NCBI GenBank assembly: GCA_050874705.1
Contig: JBNMLE010000004.1
Coordinates: forward strand, 1 to 48,400
From: Fiminaster sp050874705
GTDB taxonomy: Bacteria; Bacillota_I; Bacilli_A; RFN20; CAG-826
Length of the DNA: 48,400 nt
Direction of reading: 5' to 3'
This document shows positions 42,034 to 48,400 of this stretch, piece after piece. The notes under the pieces were generated by a model. That model was not told the DNA's origin. It ran no database searches and was given only the letters and a program-made list of their open reading frames with translations. How positions within the stretch are numbered: position 1 is the first letter of the stretch; each line of letters starts with the position of its first letter. The translations under genes were made by a program, and so were the position numbers.

Positions 42034-42905
42034 TAAAGGTTATCCTCCTTCATATCATAAAGAACATTAAAAACATTTAAAATGACGCTTGATCCATCTA
42101 TGTCTTTTTTATTTCGTTCTTCTAGATTGCTTAAAGTATATTCATAAACTCTTTCTTGAACATTATTTTTATTAAAATCAGAGAAAATATAATTAGCAAA
42201 ATTCCAACCATCAGTTTCTCCAACGTGAATCATTTCATTGAATGCATTTTTAGAAATTGAAAAAATTCTAATTTTATCTGATAAATGTAGCGAAACATCA
42301 ACATCAACAATAACAGTTCCTTTTTTTACTTTTTTATATAAGTCTAATGGCGGATAATATTTTGGATTTGCATGAAGAATAACAATCATATCTAAATCTT
42401 CATCAATTAAAGGAAGAATTGGATAATTGTCACTCACTGTGCCACTTAAAAATATAGAATTATCAAACGATTGTGGTCCTATATACATAGGAAAACCAGT
42501 TGAAAGTTTTACTAAAGCTTTTTTATGAGAATCAAAAATATTATTCATACAAAAATAATTAGTTTTGAATGATTTAAGATTCGTCGCTGAAACATATGTT
42601 TTGATTTCTAATATTGATCCATCAATAGAATTAAGAATGTTTTTAGATAATTCTTTGCGGGCTTTATTATTGAACGAAAGAATATTATTAAATCCAAATG
42701 AATTATAAAAATTAAGAAGTTGATTAACGCTTTTACATCCGGTTGCAAGAGCGTTTAATGAACTTGTAGAACATCCAGAAACAACGCTAATTCTTTCATA
42801 ACCAACTTTATCAATAATTTGTTTAGCAAACGAAAGCTCGCAAGCGGCTTTAACACCGCATCCTGCATAAACGATTCCAATATTATTAATTTGCTCTATT
42901 TCCAT
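42033..42905 (-). CDS. Patatin-fold paralogue lacking catalytic Asp and oxyanion glycines
   Basis: The 290-aa protein aligns with its neighbour: YAGCGVKAACELSFA replaces the oxyanion loop LSGGGALGAYEVGA, GCSTS (Ser46) stands at the same residue number as GTSIG, and LSGTVSDNYPI replaces VDGFYNDNVPM, so the catalytic Asp has become Ser (154). Ser is kept, but the dyad partner and glycine loop are gone. It is probably a non-hydrolytic partner or regulator of the active enzyme. It overlaps the zinc-ribbon gene by 20 bp. Confidence 0.75.
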   Translation of the reverse strand: MEIEQINNIGIVYAGCGVKAACELSFAKQIIDKVGYERISVVSGCSTSSLNALATGCKSVNQLLNFYNSFGFNNILSFNNKARKELSKNILNSIDGSILEIKTYVSATNLKSFKTNYFCMNNIFDSHKKALVKLSTGFPMYIGPQSFDNSIFLSGTVSDNYPILPLIDEDLDMIVILHANPKYYPPLDLYKKVKKGTVIVDVDVSLHLSDKIRIFSISKNAFNEMIHVGETDGWNFANYIFSDFNKNNVQERVYEYTLSNLEERNKKDIDGSSVILNVFNVLYDMKEDNL

Positions 42906-43641
42906 ATTTTGTTTTCACTTTCGAAGAAATAAATGCAATAAAAATTAAAACGAAATTAATGAAAAATAAGACATTAAATCCAAACGCGATGTAATTTAAT
43001 ATATTCGATGCAGGAGCGTATTCTTCTAAAAATGGAAATACAGCTTCTTGAGGAATATTAAAAGGACCAGAATATTTATTTACTAAAGTAAAAGCGAATA
43101 AAATAGTTGAAAAAGTTAAATTAATTAAAACAGTAAATGTTGTTATAAATGGATGTATTTTTTTATTATCGCCTTTATTAAAAAGTAGACATAATAACAT
43201 TGCAATATTTGAAACAATCAAATAATTAGGGAAAATAATTCCTACAACAAGAGCTCTTAAATCAATAACATTTTCTATTTTTCCAAGCCCAGACATAAGA
43301 ATTAAAAGACCTAATATAAAGAAATTAATTTTTTCAAAAGAAGATATTGGAGATGTTTTTTTATTAATGAATTCCATAATTAGCATCGATCCAAAAGAGA
43401 TGAAAAACGCTAAAACAGTAATTCCGTATTTAAAATTCAAAAACCAATCAACCAAAACTCCAGCAAAAAGAATATTAAATAAAATGACATAAATAAATGT
43501 TCTTAGTTTAATTGAAATATTGCTTGTAAAATTAATTCTTGAATTGAGAGTATTTGATGTATTTCCACCAATATAGTTACCACAATAAGGGCAACGCTCA
43601 AAATCATTAGAAACGGTAAATCCACATCTAGAACATTTCAT
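42886..43641 (-). CDS. Zinc-ribbon membrane protein
   Basis: The 251-aa protein has an N-terminal zinc ribbon (CSRCGFTVSNDFERCPYCG, two CxxC), a short linker, and six or seven membrane helices. The ATG at 43641 follows GGGAGG at 7 bp; the ATG at 43656 overlaps this site and is rejected. It is the first gene of the unit leading to the two patatin-like genes, so it may anchor or regulate them. No family beyond the ribbon is recognised. Confidence 0.8.
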   Translation of the reverse strand: MKCSRCGFTVSNDFERCPYCGNYIGGNTSNTLNSRINFTSNISIKLRTFIYVILFNILFAGVLVDWFLNFKYGITVLAFFISFGSMLIMEFINKKTSPISSFEKINFFILGLLILMSGLGKIENVIDLRALVVGIIFPNYLIVSNIAMLLCLLFNKGDNKKIHPFITTFTVLINLTFSTILFAFTLVNKYSGPFNIPQEAVFPFLEEYAPASNILNYIAFGFNVLFFINFVLIFIAFISSKVKTKYGNRAN

Positions 43642-43710
43642 AATTTCGCCTCCCAATAATTTTTATATAAAATATATTACCACAATAATAAGCTATTTTT
43701 AACACCTAAT

Positions 43711-43732
43711 AAAAAAGAGCTCTTTTGAGCTC
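43711..43732 (-). terminator. Terminator after the DAK-like small gene
   Basis: GAGCTC-TTTT-GAGCTC hairpin (43717-43722 with 43727-43732), followed on the minus strand by TTTTTTATT. It closes the cls/DUF2974/DAK-like unit. Confidence 0.85.
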
Positions 43733-43737
43733 GTAAT

Positions 43738-43989
43738 TTATCCTTTGAGACCTCTTGATTGACGATCCATATCTTCAACAACAATGTCAAATATTTCGCC
43801 AAGTGTTGAACAATATTCAAGAAGCTTCCATGGTTCATTGGTGTGAAAATGAATTTTAATGAGTTCTTCATCGCCAACCGCTAAAAGACAATCTCCTTTT
43901 AAATTCTTAGTGATGTATTCGTTAATAGCGTCTTCGTTAAGATTTTTTCCTTCGATTAGAAGTTGTGTGTCGTATCTAAATTCAAGCAT
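43738..43989 (-). CDS. Stand-alone FakA/YloV middle domain
   Basis: The 83-aa protein matches only the region of FakA/YloV-type DAK proteins that reads like YCTEF...GDSLVVVGD..LVKVHVHTN..G. Here it is LEFRYDTQLLIEGKN, then GDCLLAVGDEELIKIHFHTNEP and GEIFDIVVEDMDRQ. FakA phosphorylates fatty acids bound to FakB; the kinase (DAK2) and C-terminal parts are absent. It could be a truncated-family regulator or fatty-acid kinase accessory, fitting the lipid-enzyme context. It begins 1 bp after the DUF2974 gene. Confidence 0.75.
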   Translation of the reverse strand: MLEFRYDTQLLIEGKNLNEDAINEYITKNLKGDCLLAVGDEELIKIHFHTNEPWKLLEYCSTLGEIFDIVVEDMDRQSRGLKG

Positions 43990-43990
43990 T

Positions 43991-45151
43991 TTATTTCTCC
44001 TTTTTATTAACTGTAGTTTTTGCTTTTTCGATAAATTTGTTTAAACGCTCCTGATTATAGGAATCACGAGCTTTATTAAAATAATAAAACAATCGTTTTA
44101 AAATATCATTCAATTTTTCTTTTTCTTCTTTGGAATATGAATTTGAAACTTTGAAAAAATTAGCAATGGTTGCACCAAAATTCTTTATTAAATGAGTTAA
44201 AGAATATTGTGTTCCTCCAAGAAGTTCAAATATTGCATTAGTAGCCATTATTCGTTCCTCGTTGCTTAATGAAGAAAGCCAATTTGATAAGGCTCGTTCA
44301 TTAATATATGATTGTTCGGCGCGTTTTTTTAAATACATAAAGTCGCCGGTTTTAGAATCAATTTTCCATCTAAATGGATTATGTTGAAATATGCTCAACG
44401 AATTAGCGTCCACTACTCTGGCATTCTTAGTGTGATTAAGCATAATGCCTACAAGAGAATCTCGTGGAACAATTTTTATTAATTTATCTTTCATGAGTAA
44501 ATATCTATCACTTTTATATAGTTCATCATCATAAAAACCTGGACCATCAAATGAATATGCTTTAATACATCTATCCATAAGATTTTCATCCATAGTTAAT
44601 GCAGCAAAGAACGCTAAATTCCCACCTTTAGAATGGCCGCCTATTATAAAATTATTTTTAAATAATGATGTTACTTTATTTACATAATCAACTGCGGTTT
44701 TTTGTGCTGGTATTTCTTTTTGGAAAGACATATTACAATCTTCTTTCCAACCGACAAGAGTTAAATCAGTTCCCCTAAATGATATATATCGTGTTCCATC
44801 AGGAAGAACACATGTCATCGCATAAAATTGCTTTTCACTTTGAAGACAATAATCATTTTCTACATAGCAAAGACCAATGTTTCTAAAGCGAATTGATGAT
44901 CTGAGAAGGGTTAATAATTCAACATTTTCATCAGCAACAAATTCATCTTTAGCAATAGATTTTGATTCTTCTAAAGGAATATCTTTTAAATAAAATGGAC
45001 GAGCATGAGGTTTAGATATTGAAGGCGCCAATGAGCAAAAATTAACATAAGAAAGATCCGCTAAAACTAAAGCGTCAACATCATTAAAAGATGTTTCTAA
45101 AAATGTTTTATTTCCAAATATCCTTACATAACCATTTAAATCAATAATCAT
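43991..45151 (-). CDS. DUF2974 lipase-like alpha/beta hydrolase
   Basis: The 386-aa protein has YISFRGTDLTLVGWKEDCNM (in adjoining parts) and the nucleophile elbow GGHSKGGNLA (G-H-S-K-G), which are the hallmarks of DUF2974/Mbeg1-like proteins related to class 3 lipases. SFDGPGFYDD and RDSLVGIML carry probable Asp of the triad. No signal peptide, so it acts in the cytoplasm. It overlaps cls by 4 bp and is co-translated with it. Confidence 0.88.
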   Translation of the reverse strand: MIIDLNGYVRIFGNKTFLETSFNDVDALVLADLSYVNFCSLAPSISKPHARPFYLKDIPLEESKSIAKDEFVADENVELLTLLRSSIRFRNIGLCYVENDYCLQSEKQFYAMTCVLPDGTRYISFRGTDLTLVGWKEDCNMSFQKEIPAQKTAVDYVNKVTSLFKNNFIIGGHSKGGNLAFFAALTMDENLMDRCIKAYSFDGPGFYDDELYKSDRYLLMKDKLIKIVPRDSLVGIMLNHTKNARVVDANSLSIFQHNPFRWKIDSKTGDFMYLKKRAEQSYINERALSNWLSSLSNEERIMATNAIFELLGGTQYSLTHLIKNFGATIANFFKVSNSYSKEEKEKLNDILKRLFYYFNKARDSYNQERLNKFIEKAKTTVNKKEK

Positions 45152-46710
45152 AATAATGACGCAAATACCCTCAATATTTGTCTTAAAAGTTTTTTACTAA
45201 GAGGAGAAGAATTAACCATTTCTTTTGTAATCATTCTTGATTCAGATAATATGTTATCAAAATCTTTTCTAACATCACCAAGAACTTTGTTTTTATAAAT
45301 AAAACATCCGTTTTCGAAGTGCAAAAATAATGACCTAAAATCTAAATTAACAGTGCCAATTGTAGCCATATATTCATCCACTAAAAATACTTTTTGGTGA
45401 ATAAAACCAGGCGTATATTCATATATTTTTACACCAGAATCAATAAGCTCTTTATAATATGATCTTGTCAAATCAAACACCATTTTCTTATCAGGAATAT
45501 GAGGAGTAACAATCACCACTTCTATCCCTCCTTTAGCGGCATTTTTTAATGCGTCTAAAGTTTCTTCATCAAGAATTAAATATGGCGTTGTAATATAAAT
45601 GCTTTTCTTTGCTTTGTAAATTAAATTTAAATATACATTTGCACCAACGCTTTCATATGTATCAGGACCAGAACCATAAGATGAAACATATCCTTCTTGA
45701 TGAGATATTCTTCCCATTTCTTTTTCATATTTAGATGGAAGATAACTAGTAAAGTCTGTTATTTCTGTTTCTTCACTAGAAATTCTAACCCAAGTTGATA
45801 AAAACAACGATGTTAAGCCAAATGTTCCATTGCCTTCAAGCATAATAGCGTTATCTTTCCAAACTCCAAAGCGGATTTTTTCACCTATATATTCATCAGC
45901 AATATTGATGCCACCTGTGAATGATGTATGTCCATCGATAACAAGAATCTTTCTATGGTCACGATTGTTCATTCGAACATCAACAATCGGTCGAATTTTA
46001 TTAACAGCATATGACTTAATGCCAAATTTGCGAAGAGTTAAATAATAATTATTAGGCAATGTAGTTAATGAACCAAAATCATCATAAAGAACGCGTACAT
46101 CAACTCCTTCACTAGCTTTTCTTTTAAGAATTTCAAGAATCTCACTCCACATTTTTCCTTCTGCGACAATAAAATATTCAAAGAATATGTAATGTTTCGC
46201 AGAATTTAATTTTTCTTTCATCTTGATAAACGCTTCTTGCCCGGTAGGAAAATAAGTGATTTTGGTATTTATAAAAATACCACTATCACTATAATCGCTA
46301 AGATATTTTCCAAAGAAATATGCGTTAGCATCTTTGCCTTTATCTATTTTAGTTAAAACGTTACGAGATTCTTTGTTTGCGTTAGCGATCTTAAGCGCTT
46401 TACGCGTTGGTTGATATTTTTTTCTATCTTTTTTTGATAATTTCTTATCAGAAAATAACAAATAACAAATTGAACTAAAAATAGGAAGAACCGCAATAAG
46501 TAAAAGCCAAGGAACTTTATAAGAATTGCTTCTTTTAGAATAAAAAACAACTAAAGCAAAAATTATTGCAACAAAACTCAATATAGTTCTTACATATACA
46601 AAATACTGCTCAGCAAAGATGTATAGTAAAAAAGCACCTATTATTTCTAATAGCAAAATGATGAACACTATTGTGCGAATTGAAAATATTTTGCTCAATT
46701 TGTTTTTCAT
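45148..46710 (-). CDS. cls: Cardiolipin synthase
   Basis: The 520-aa protein has two N-terminal membrane helices, a PLDc_N-like segment (WLLLIAVLPIFSSICYLLF), and two HKD motifs: RDHRKILVIDGHTSFTGG and IHQKVFLVDEYMATIGTVN. It condenses phosphatidylglycerol into cardiolipin. It heads the operon with DUF2974 and the DAK-like gene. Full length. Confidence 0.95.
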   Translation of the reverse strand: MKNKLSKIFSIRTIVFIILLLEIIGAFLLYIFAEQYFVYVRTILSFVAIIFALVVFYSKRSNSYKVPWLLLIAVLPIFSSICYLLFSDKKLSKKDRKKYQPTRKALKIANANKESRNVLTKIDKGKDANAYFFGKYLSDYSDSGIFINTKITYFPTGQEAFIKMKEKLNSAKHYIFFEYFIVAEGKMWSEILEILKRKASEGVDVRVLYDDFGSLTTLPNNYYLTLRKFGIKSYAVNKIRPIVDVRMNNRDHRKILVIDGHTSFTGGINIADEYIGEKIRFGVWKDNAIMLEGNGTFGLTSLFLSTWVRISSEETEITDFTSYLPSKYEKEMGRISHQEGYVSSYGSGPDTYESVGANVYLNLIYKAKKSIYITTPYLILDEETLDALKNAAKGGIEVVIVTPHIPDKKMVFDLTRSYYKELIDSGVKIYEYTPGFIHQKVFLVDEYMATIGTVNLDFRSLFLHFENGCFIYKNKVLGDVRKDFDNILSESRMITKEMVNSSPLSKKLLRQILRVFASLL

Positions 46711-46732
46711 ACATACTTATATTAATTTATTT

Positions 46733-46767
46733 TTTTAAAAAATATAGTTTTATTTTTAATAAAGCTA
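46733..46767 (-). terminator. AT-rich terminator after the lipoprotein trio
   Basis: Stem TAGTTTTATT/AATAAAGCTA (46745-46754 with 46758-46767, one wobble), loop TTT, followed on the minus strand by TATTTTTT. Confidence 0.6.
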
Positions 46768-46782
46768 TTAATTCTTAAATAA

Positions 46783-47151
46783 TCAATCAATAACAATTAC
46801 ATTAATTGTGTAATAATTCAACAACGTGTTATCGCTTCTATATTTGGCGTACAAATCTATATATGTTGTTCCAGGATTTATTCCTTTAATAGACAATATT
46901 TCAAAATTATTATATTCACACTTAACAACATTTGGGATTTGAACATTATATAAAATGCATTCTGGTGTTTCACCCATAAAAAGATGCCCCATATTAAGGG
47001 AAAGCGATTCAAGATCATAAGATATAACATCATTAACGCTTAAAGTTATGCTTTCGATTATTCTAATGGGATGATTAAGTTGTTTTGCTTTATCTTCGCA
47101 TCCACTAATTAATAATGCAGGAAGAAACAATAAAAATATTTTTTTATTCAT
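46783..47151 (-). CDS. Small lipoprotein 3 of a coupled trio
   Basis: The 122-aa protein has signal MNKKIFLLFLPALLISGC. The mature ~100 residues end IKGINPGTTYIDLYAKYRS and YTINVIVID, the pattern of a bacterial Ig-like (Big2-type) strand pair. The start at 47151 places the signal correctly; an ATG four codons earlier is possible. It overlaps the previous lipoprotein gene. Confidence 0.75.
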   Translation of the reverse strand: MNKKIFLLFLPALLISGCEDKAKQLNHPIRIIESITLSVNDVISYDLESLSLNMGHLFMGETPECILYNVQIPNVVKCEYNNFEILSIKGINPGTTYIDLYAKYRSDNTLLNYYTINVIVID

Positions 47152-47494
47152 AATTAAGTCCATTATTTATAACAACAAATTCAAGCGCAACTCCATATTT
47201 ATCTTCTTCAACACAATGAATATAAATAATCGTGCGACCGCTTTTTACACCTTTTATATAAAAACTCGTCTCACGTTTTTGAACATCTATAGCTGGTCCG
47301 TCATCTTCATCATATTGTAAAAAGTAATCAAAATCGTGATTCTTGCCAAACATATTTTTGTGAACATCGACATCGTATTTTTTTACTTCTCCCACTTCTA
47401 GTTTTTTTAAAGAGCTAACTTTTATATACGAACGTGAATCAAAACAGCTAGTAAGCAACGGTAAAGTTAAAAGCAAAAATGATACTTTTTTCAT
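47144..47494 (-). CDS. Small lipoprotein 2 of a coupled trio
   Basis: The 116-aa protein has signal MKKVSFLLLTLPLLTSC. The mature domain ends IKGVKSGRTIIYIHCVEED and VALEFVVINN, parallel to the IKGINPGTTYIDLY region of the next protein, so the two are likely paralogous single-domain Ig-like lipoproteins. The start overlaps the previous stop by 4 bp. Confidence 0.8.
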   Translation of the reverse strand: MKKVSFLLLTLPLLTSCFDSRSYIKVSSLKKLEVGEVKKYDVDVHKNMFGKNHDFDYFLQYDEDDGPAIDVQKRETSFYIKGVKSGRTIIYIHCVEEDKYGVALEFVVINNGLNYE

Positions 47495-47832
47495 AATTCC
47501 ATCACCACAATCTCAATTGAATAAATTGATTTAATTTTAAGATCAATTTCATTAACAAAATATATGTTCAAAAAGAAATCACATGCTGTATCACAGCTAA
47601 CAATAGTGTCTATACCAGAGCCACTTATTGTGGCCATGTTTAAAGCTTTAACAAATAATAATTTATGTTCAAACGTTTCTTCATTAAATGATAATTCTTT
47701 AAAAGGCTTAAATTCTTGATTAACAAGTATTTCCTTTTTATCTAATGTGTATGTCTTTGCTTCATTATTTGAACATGAAGAAAGAAACAAAGGGACGAAA
47801 ACTAAGAAATAGATTAATTTTTTATACTTCAT
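47491..47832 (-). CDS. Small lipoprotein 1 of a coupled trio
   Basis: The 113-aa protein has signal MKYKKLIYFLVFVPLFLSSC. The mature domain is about 90 residues (AKTYTLDKKEILVNQEFKPF ... IVSCDTACDFFLNIYF), again sheet-like, with two or three Cys. I use the ATG at 47832; one at 47847 overlaps a TATAAT -10 box and so cannot be in the leader. First gene of the trio. Confidence 0.75.
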   Translation of the reverse strand: MKYKKLIYFLVFVPLFLSSCSNNEAKTYTLDKKEILVNQEFKPFKELSFNEETFEHKLLFVKALNMATISGSGIDTIVSCDTACDFFLNIYFVNEIDLKIKSIYSIEIVVMEL

Positions 47833-47976
47833 AGATTGATAAGCCATTATAAAATTGGCAAATTGTTGACTATTGATATTTTAAACGCTTTTGTTTTTTT
47901 TCAATATTTTAAGATGTCATTCAAAGCGTGTTGAACTAATTTTTTTATTTGTATAAACTAGTATTTGCGGAATAAT

Positions 47977-48339
47977 ATGAGAAGTTTTGTAAAAATATTA
48001 CTAGGAATAAAAGTCGTTATAGGAACAATATATTTTTTTGGAGCCTCTATTTATTCTATATATTTCTTTATTGATGCGAATAATATTGCGACAAAGGAAA
48101 CGCTAGAAGTTAATCAAGTTTATGGTCTCGCATGGTTTTTACTTATAACCGCTATAATATTTTTAATTGGTGGTTTTATTGCTTTTTATACAAGAAATAA
48201 ATTAAATGATGCATATAAAAAGAAAGAATTAATACTTCCAATAATATTGCTTTATTTATCGTTTGGTTTTGTAAGTGGTTCACTTATATTATTTACACCA
48301 AGTAAAAAGATATTATCTAAACATCCTTATTTTGAATAA
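47977..48339 (+). CDS. Small membrane protein, unknown
   Basis: The 120-aa protein has about three helices (residues 6-30, 48-70, 86-106) and a basic loop (RNKLNDAYKKKE). The ATG at 47977 is preferred over a TTG at 47965. The ribosome site is weak. TTGAAC with TAAACT at 17-bp spacing lies upstream. No family is recognised. Confidence 0.65.
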   Translation: MRSFVKILLGIKVVIGTIYFFGASIYSIYFFIDANNIATKETLEVNQVYGLAWFLLITAIIFLIGGFIAFYTRNKLNDAYKKKELILPIILLYLSFGFVSGSLILFTPSKKILSKHPYFE

Positions 48340-48341
48340 AA

Positions 48342-48378
48342 AATAAAAAAATCTCACCAATAGTGAGAATCTTTTTAT
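48342..48378. terminator. Bidirectional terminator between the membrane protein and a tRNA
   Basis: TCTCAC-CAATA-GTGAGA (48352-48357 with 48363-48368), A/T runs on both sides: ATCTTTTT on plus, TTTTTTTATTTTTT on minus. Confidence 0.85.
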
Positions 48379-48381
48379 AAA

Positions 48382-48400
48382 TGGTGGCCCAGGCCGGGGA
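48382..48400 (-). tRNA. 3' end of a tRNA, cut by the window edge
   Basis: On the minus strand the sequence ends CCGGCCTGGGCCACCA: encoded CCA, A discriminator, acceptor strand CTGGGCC and the start of a T stem, followed by a terminator, as for the tRNA at 21169. The anticodon lies outside the window. Confidence 0.7.

Noticed and set aside
47881..47896. Second cre site near the lipoprotein trio
   Set aside because: TTTTAAACGCTTTTGT has three mismatches at key positions of the consensus.

Overview
The window looks like chromosome of an uncultured, low-GC, probably anaerobic gut Firmicute (Bacilli or Erysipelotrichia/RF39-like lineage close to Mollicutes). The reasons are the AT-rich composition, AGGAGG-type ribosome binding sites, many short lipoproteins with LxxC signals, a CcpA-like site, and a fermentative core of Rex, AdhE and an electron-bifurcating [FeFe] hydrogenase. 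UGA is a stop codon here (tetR ends in TGA at 17765-17767) and Trp is read from TGG, so the Mollicutes code 4 does not apply. Taxon assignment is inference.

Layout. 0.1-4.3 kb: small membrane proteins, an XRE regulator fused to a membrane domain, an ECF transporter S component and a TraX-family protein. 4.4-9.8 kb: a restriction-modification-like cassette of a D12-class adenine methyltransferase, a 121-aa unknown and a GmrSD-type DUF262/DUF1524 nuclease. These are divergent from a small XRE regulator whose intergenic region carries three phased operator repeats. A PD-(D/E)xK-DUF2075 helicase/nuclease follows. 9.9-12 kb: two lipoproteins. 12-16.5 kb: two AAA_14/DUF4143 ATPases. Each has its own pair of repeats directly upstream, with different sequence but a similar plan. 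They enclose a decayed DUF2726-like nuclease and an ogt-alkA alkylation repair pair. 16.5-21 kb: a TetR-DUF998-GNAT operon, a NERD protein, a possible HNH protein and two coupled unknown genes, one with an in-frame amber codon. A tRNA-Thr(GGU) at 21.2 kb closes this accessory stretch.

21.3-33 kb: rimO, malQ, an endonuclease I lipoprotein and galT, then lipoproteins including a paralogous convergent pair, a degenerate Nudix-like protein, a frameshifted OB/Ig lipoprotein, and a 21-codon mini-gene with its own Shine-Dalgarno, promoter and terminator. 33-40.7 kb: rex-adhE and hydCBA, all on the minus strand, form the redox module. A Rex-like operator lies at the hydC promoter, so hydrogenase and ethanol production are probably both tuned to NADH/NAD+. 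40.8-46.7 kb: a patatin phospholipase beside a catalytically altered paralogue, a zinc-ribbon membrane protein, a stand-alone FakA/YloV middle domain, a DUF2974 lipase-like hydrolase and cardiolipin synthase. Together these suggest a membrane-lipid neighbourhood. 46.8-48.4 kb: three coupled small lipoproteins, a membrane protein and the 3' end of a tRNA cut by the window edge.

The best candidates for something new are the methyltransferase/121-aa/DUF262-DUF1524 cassette with its three operators, the paired repeats in front of both DUF4143 ATPases, and the 21-codon gene at 31.1 kb.
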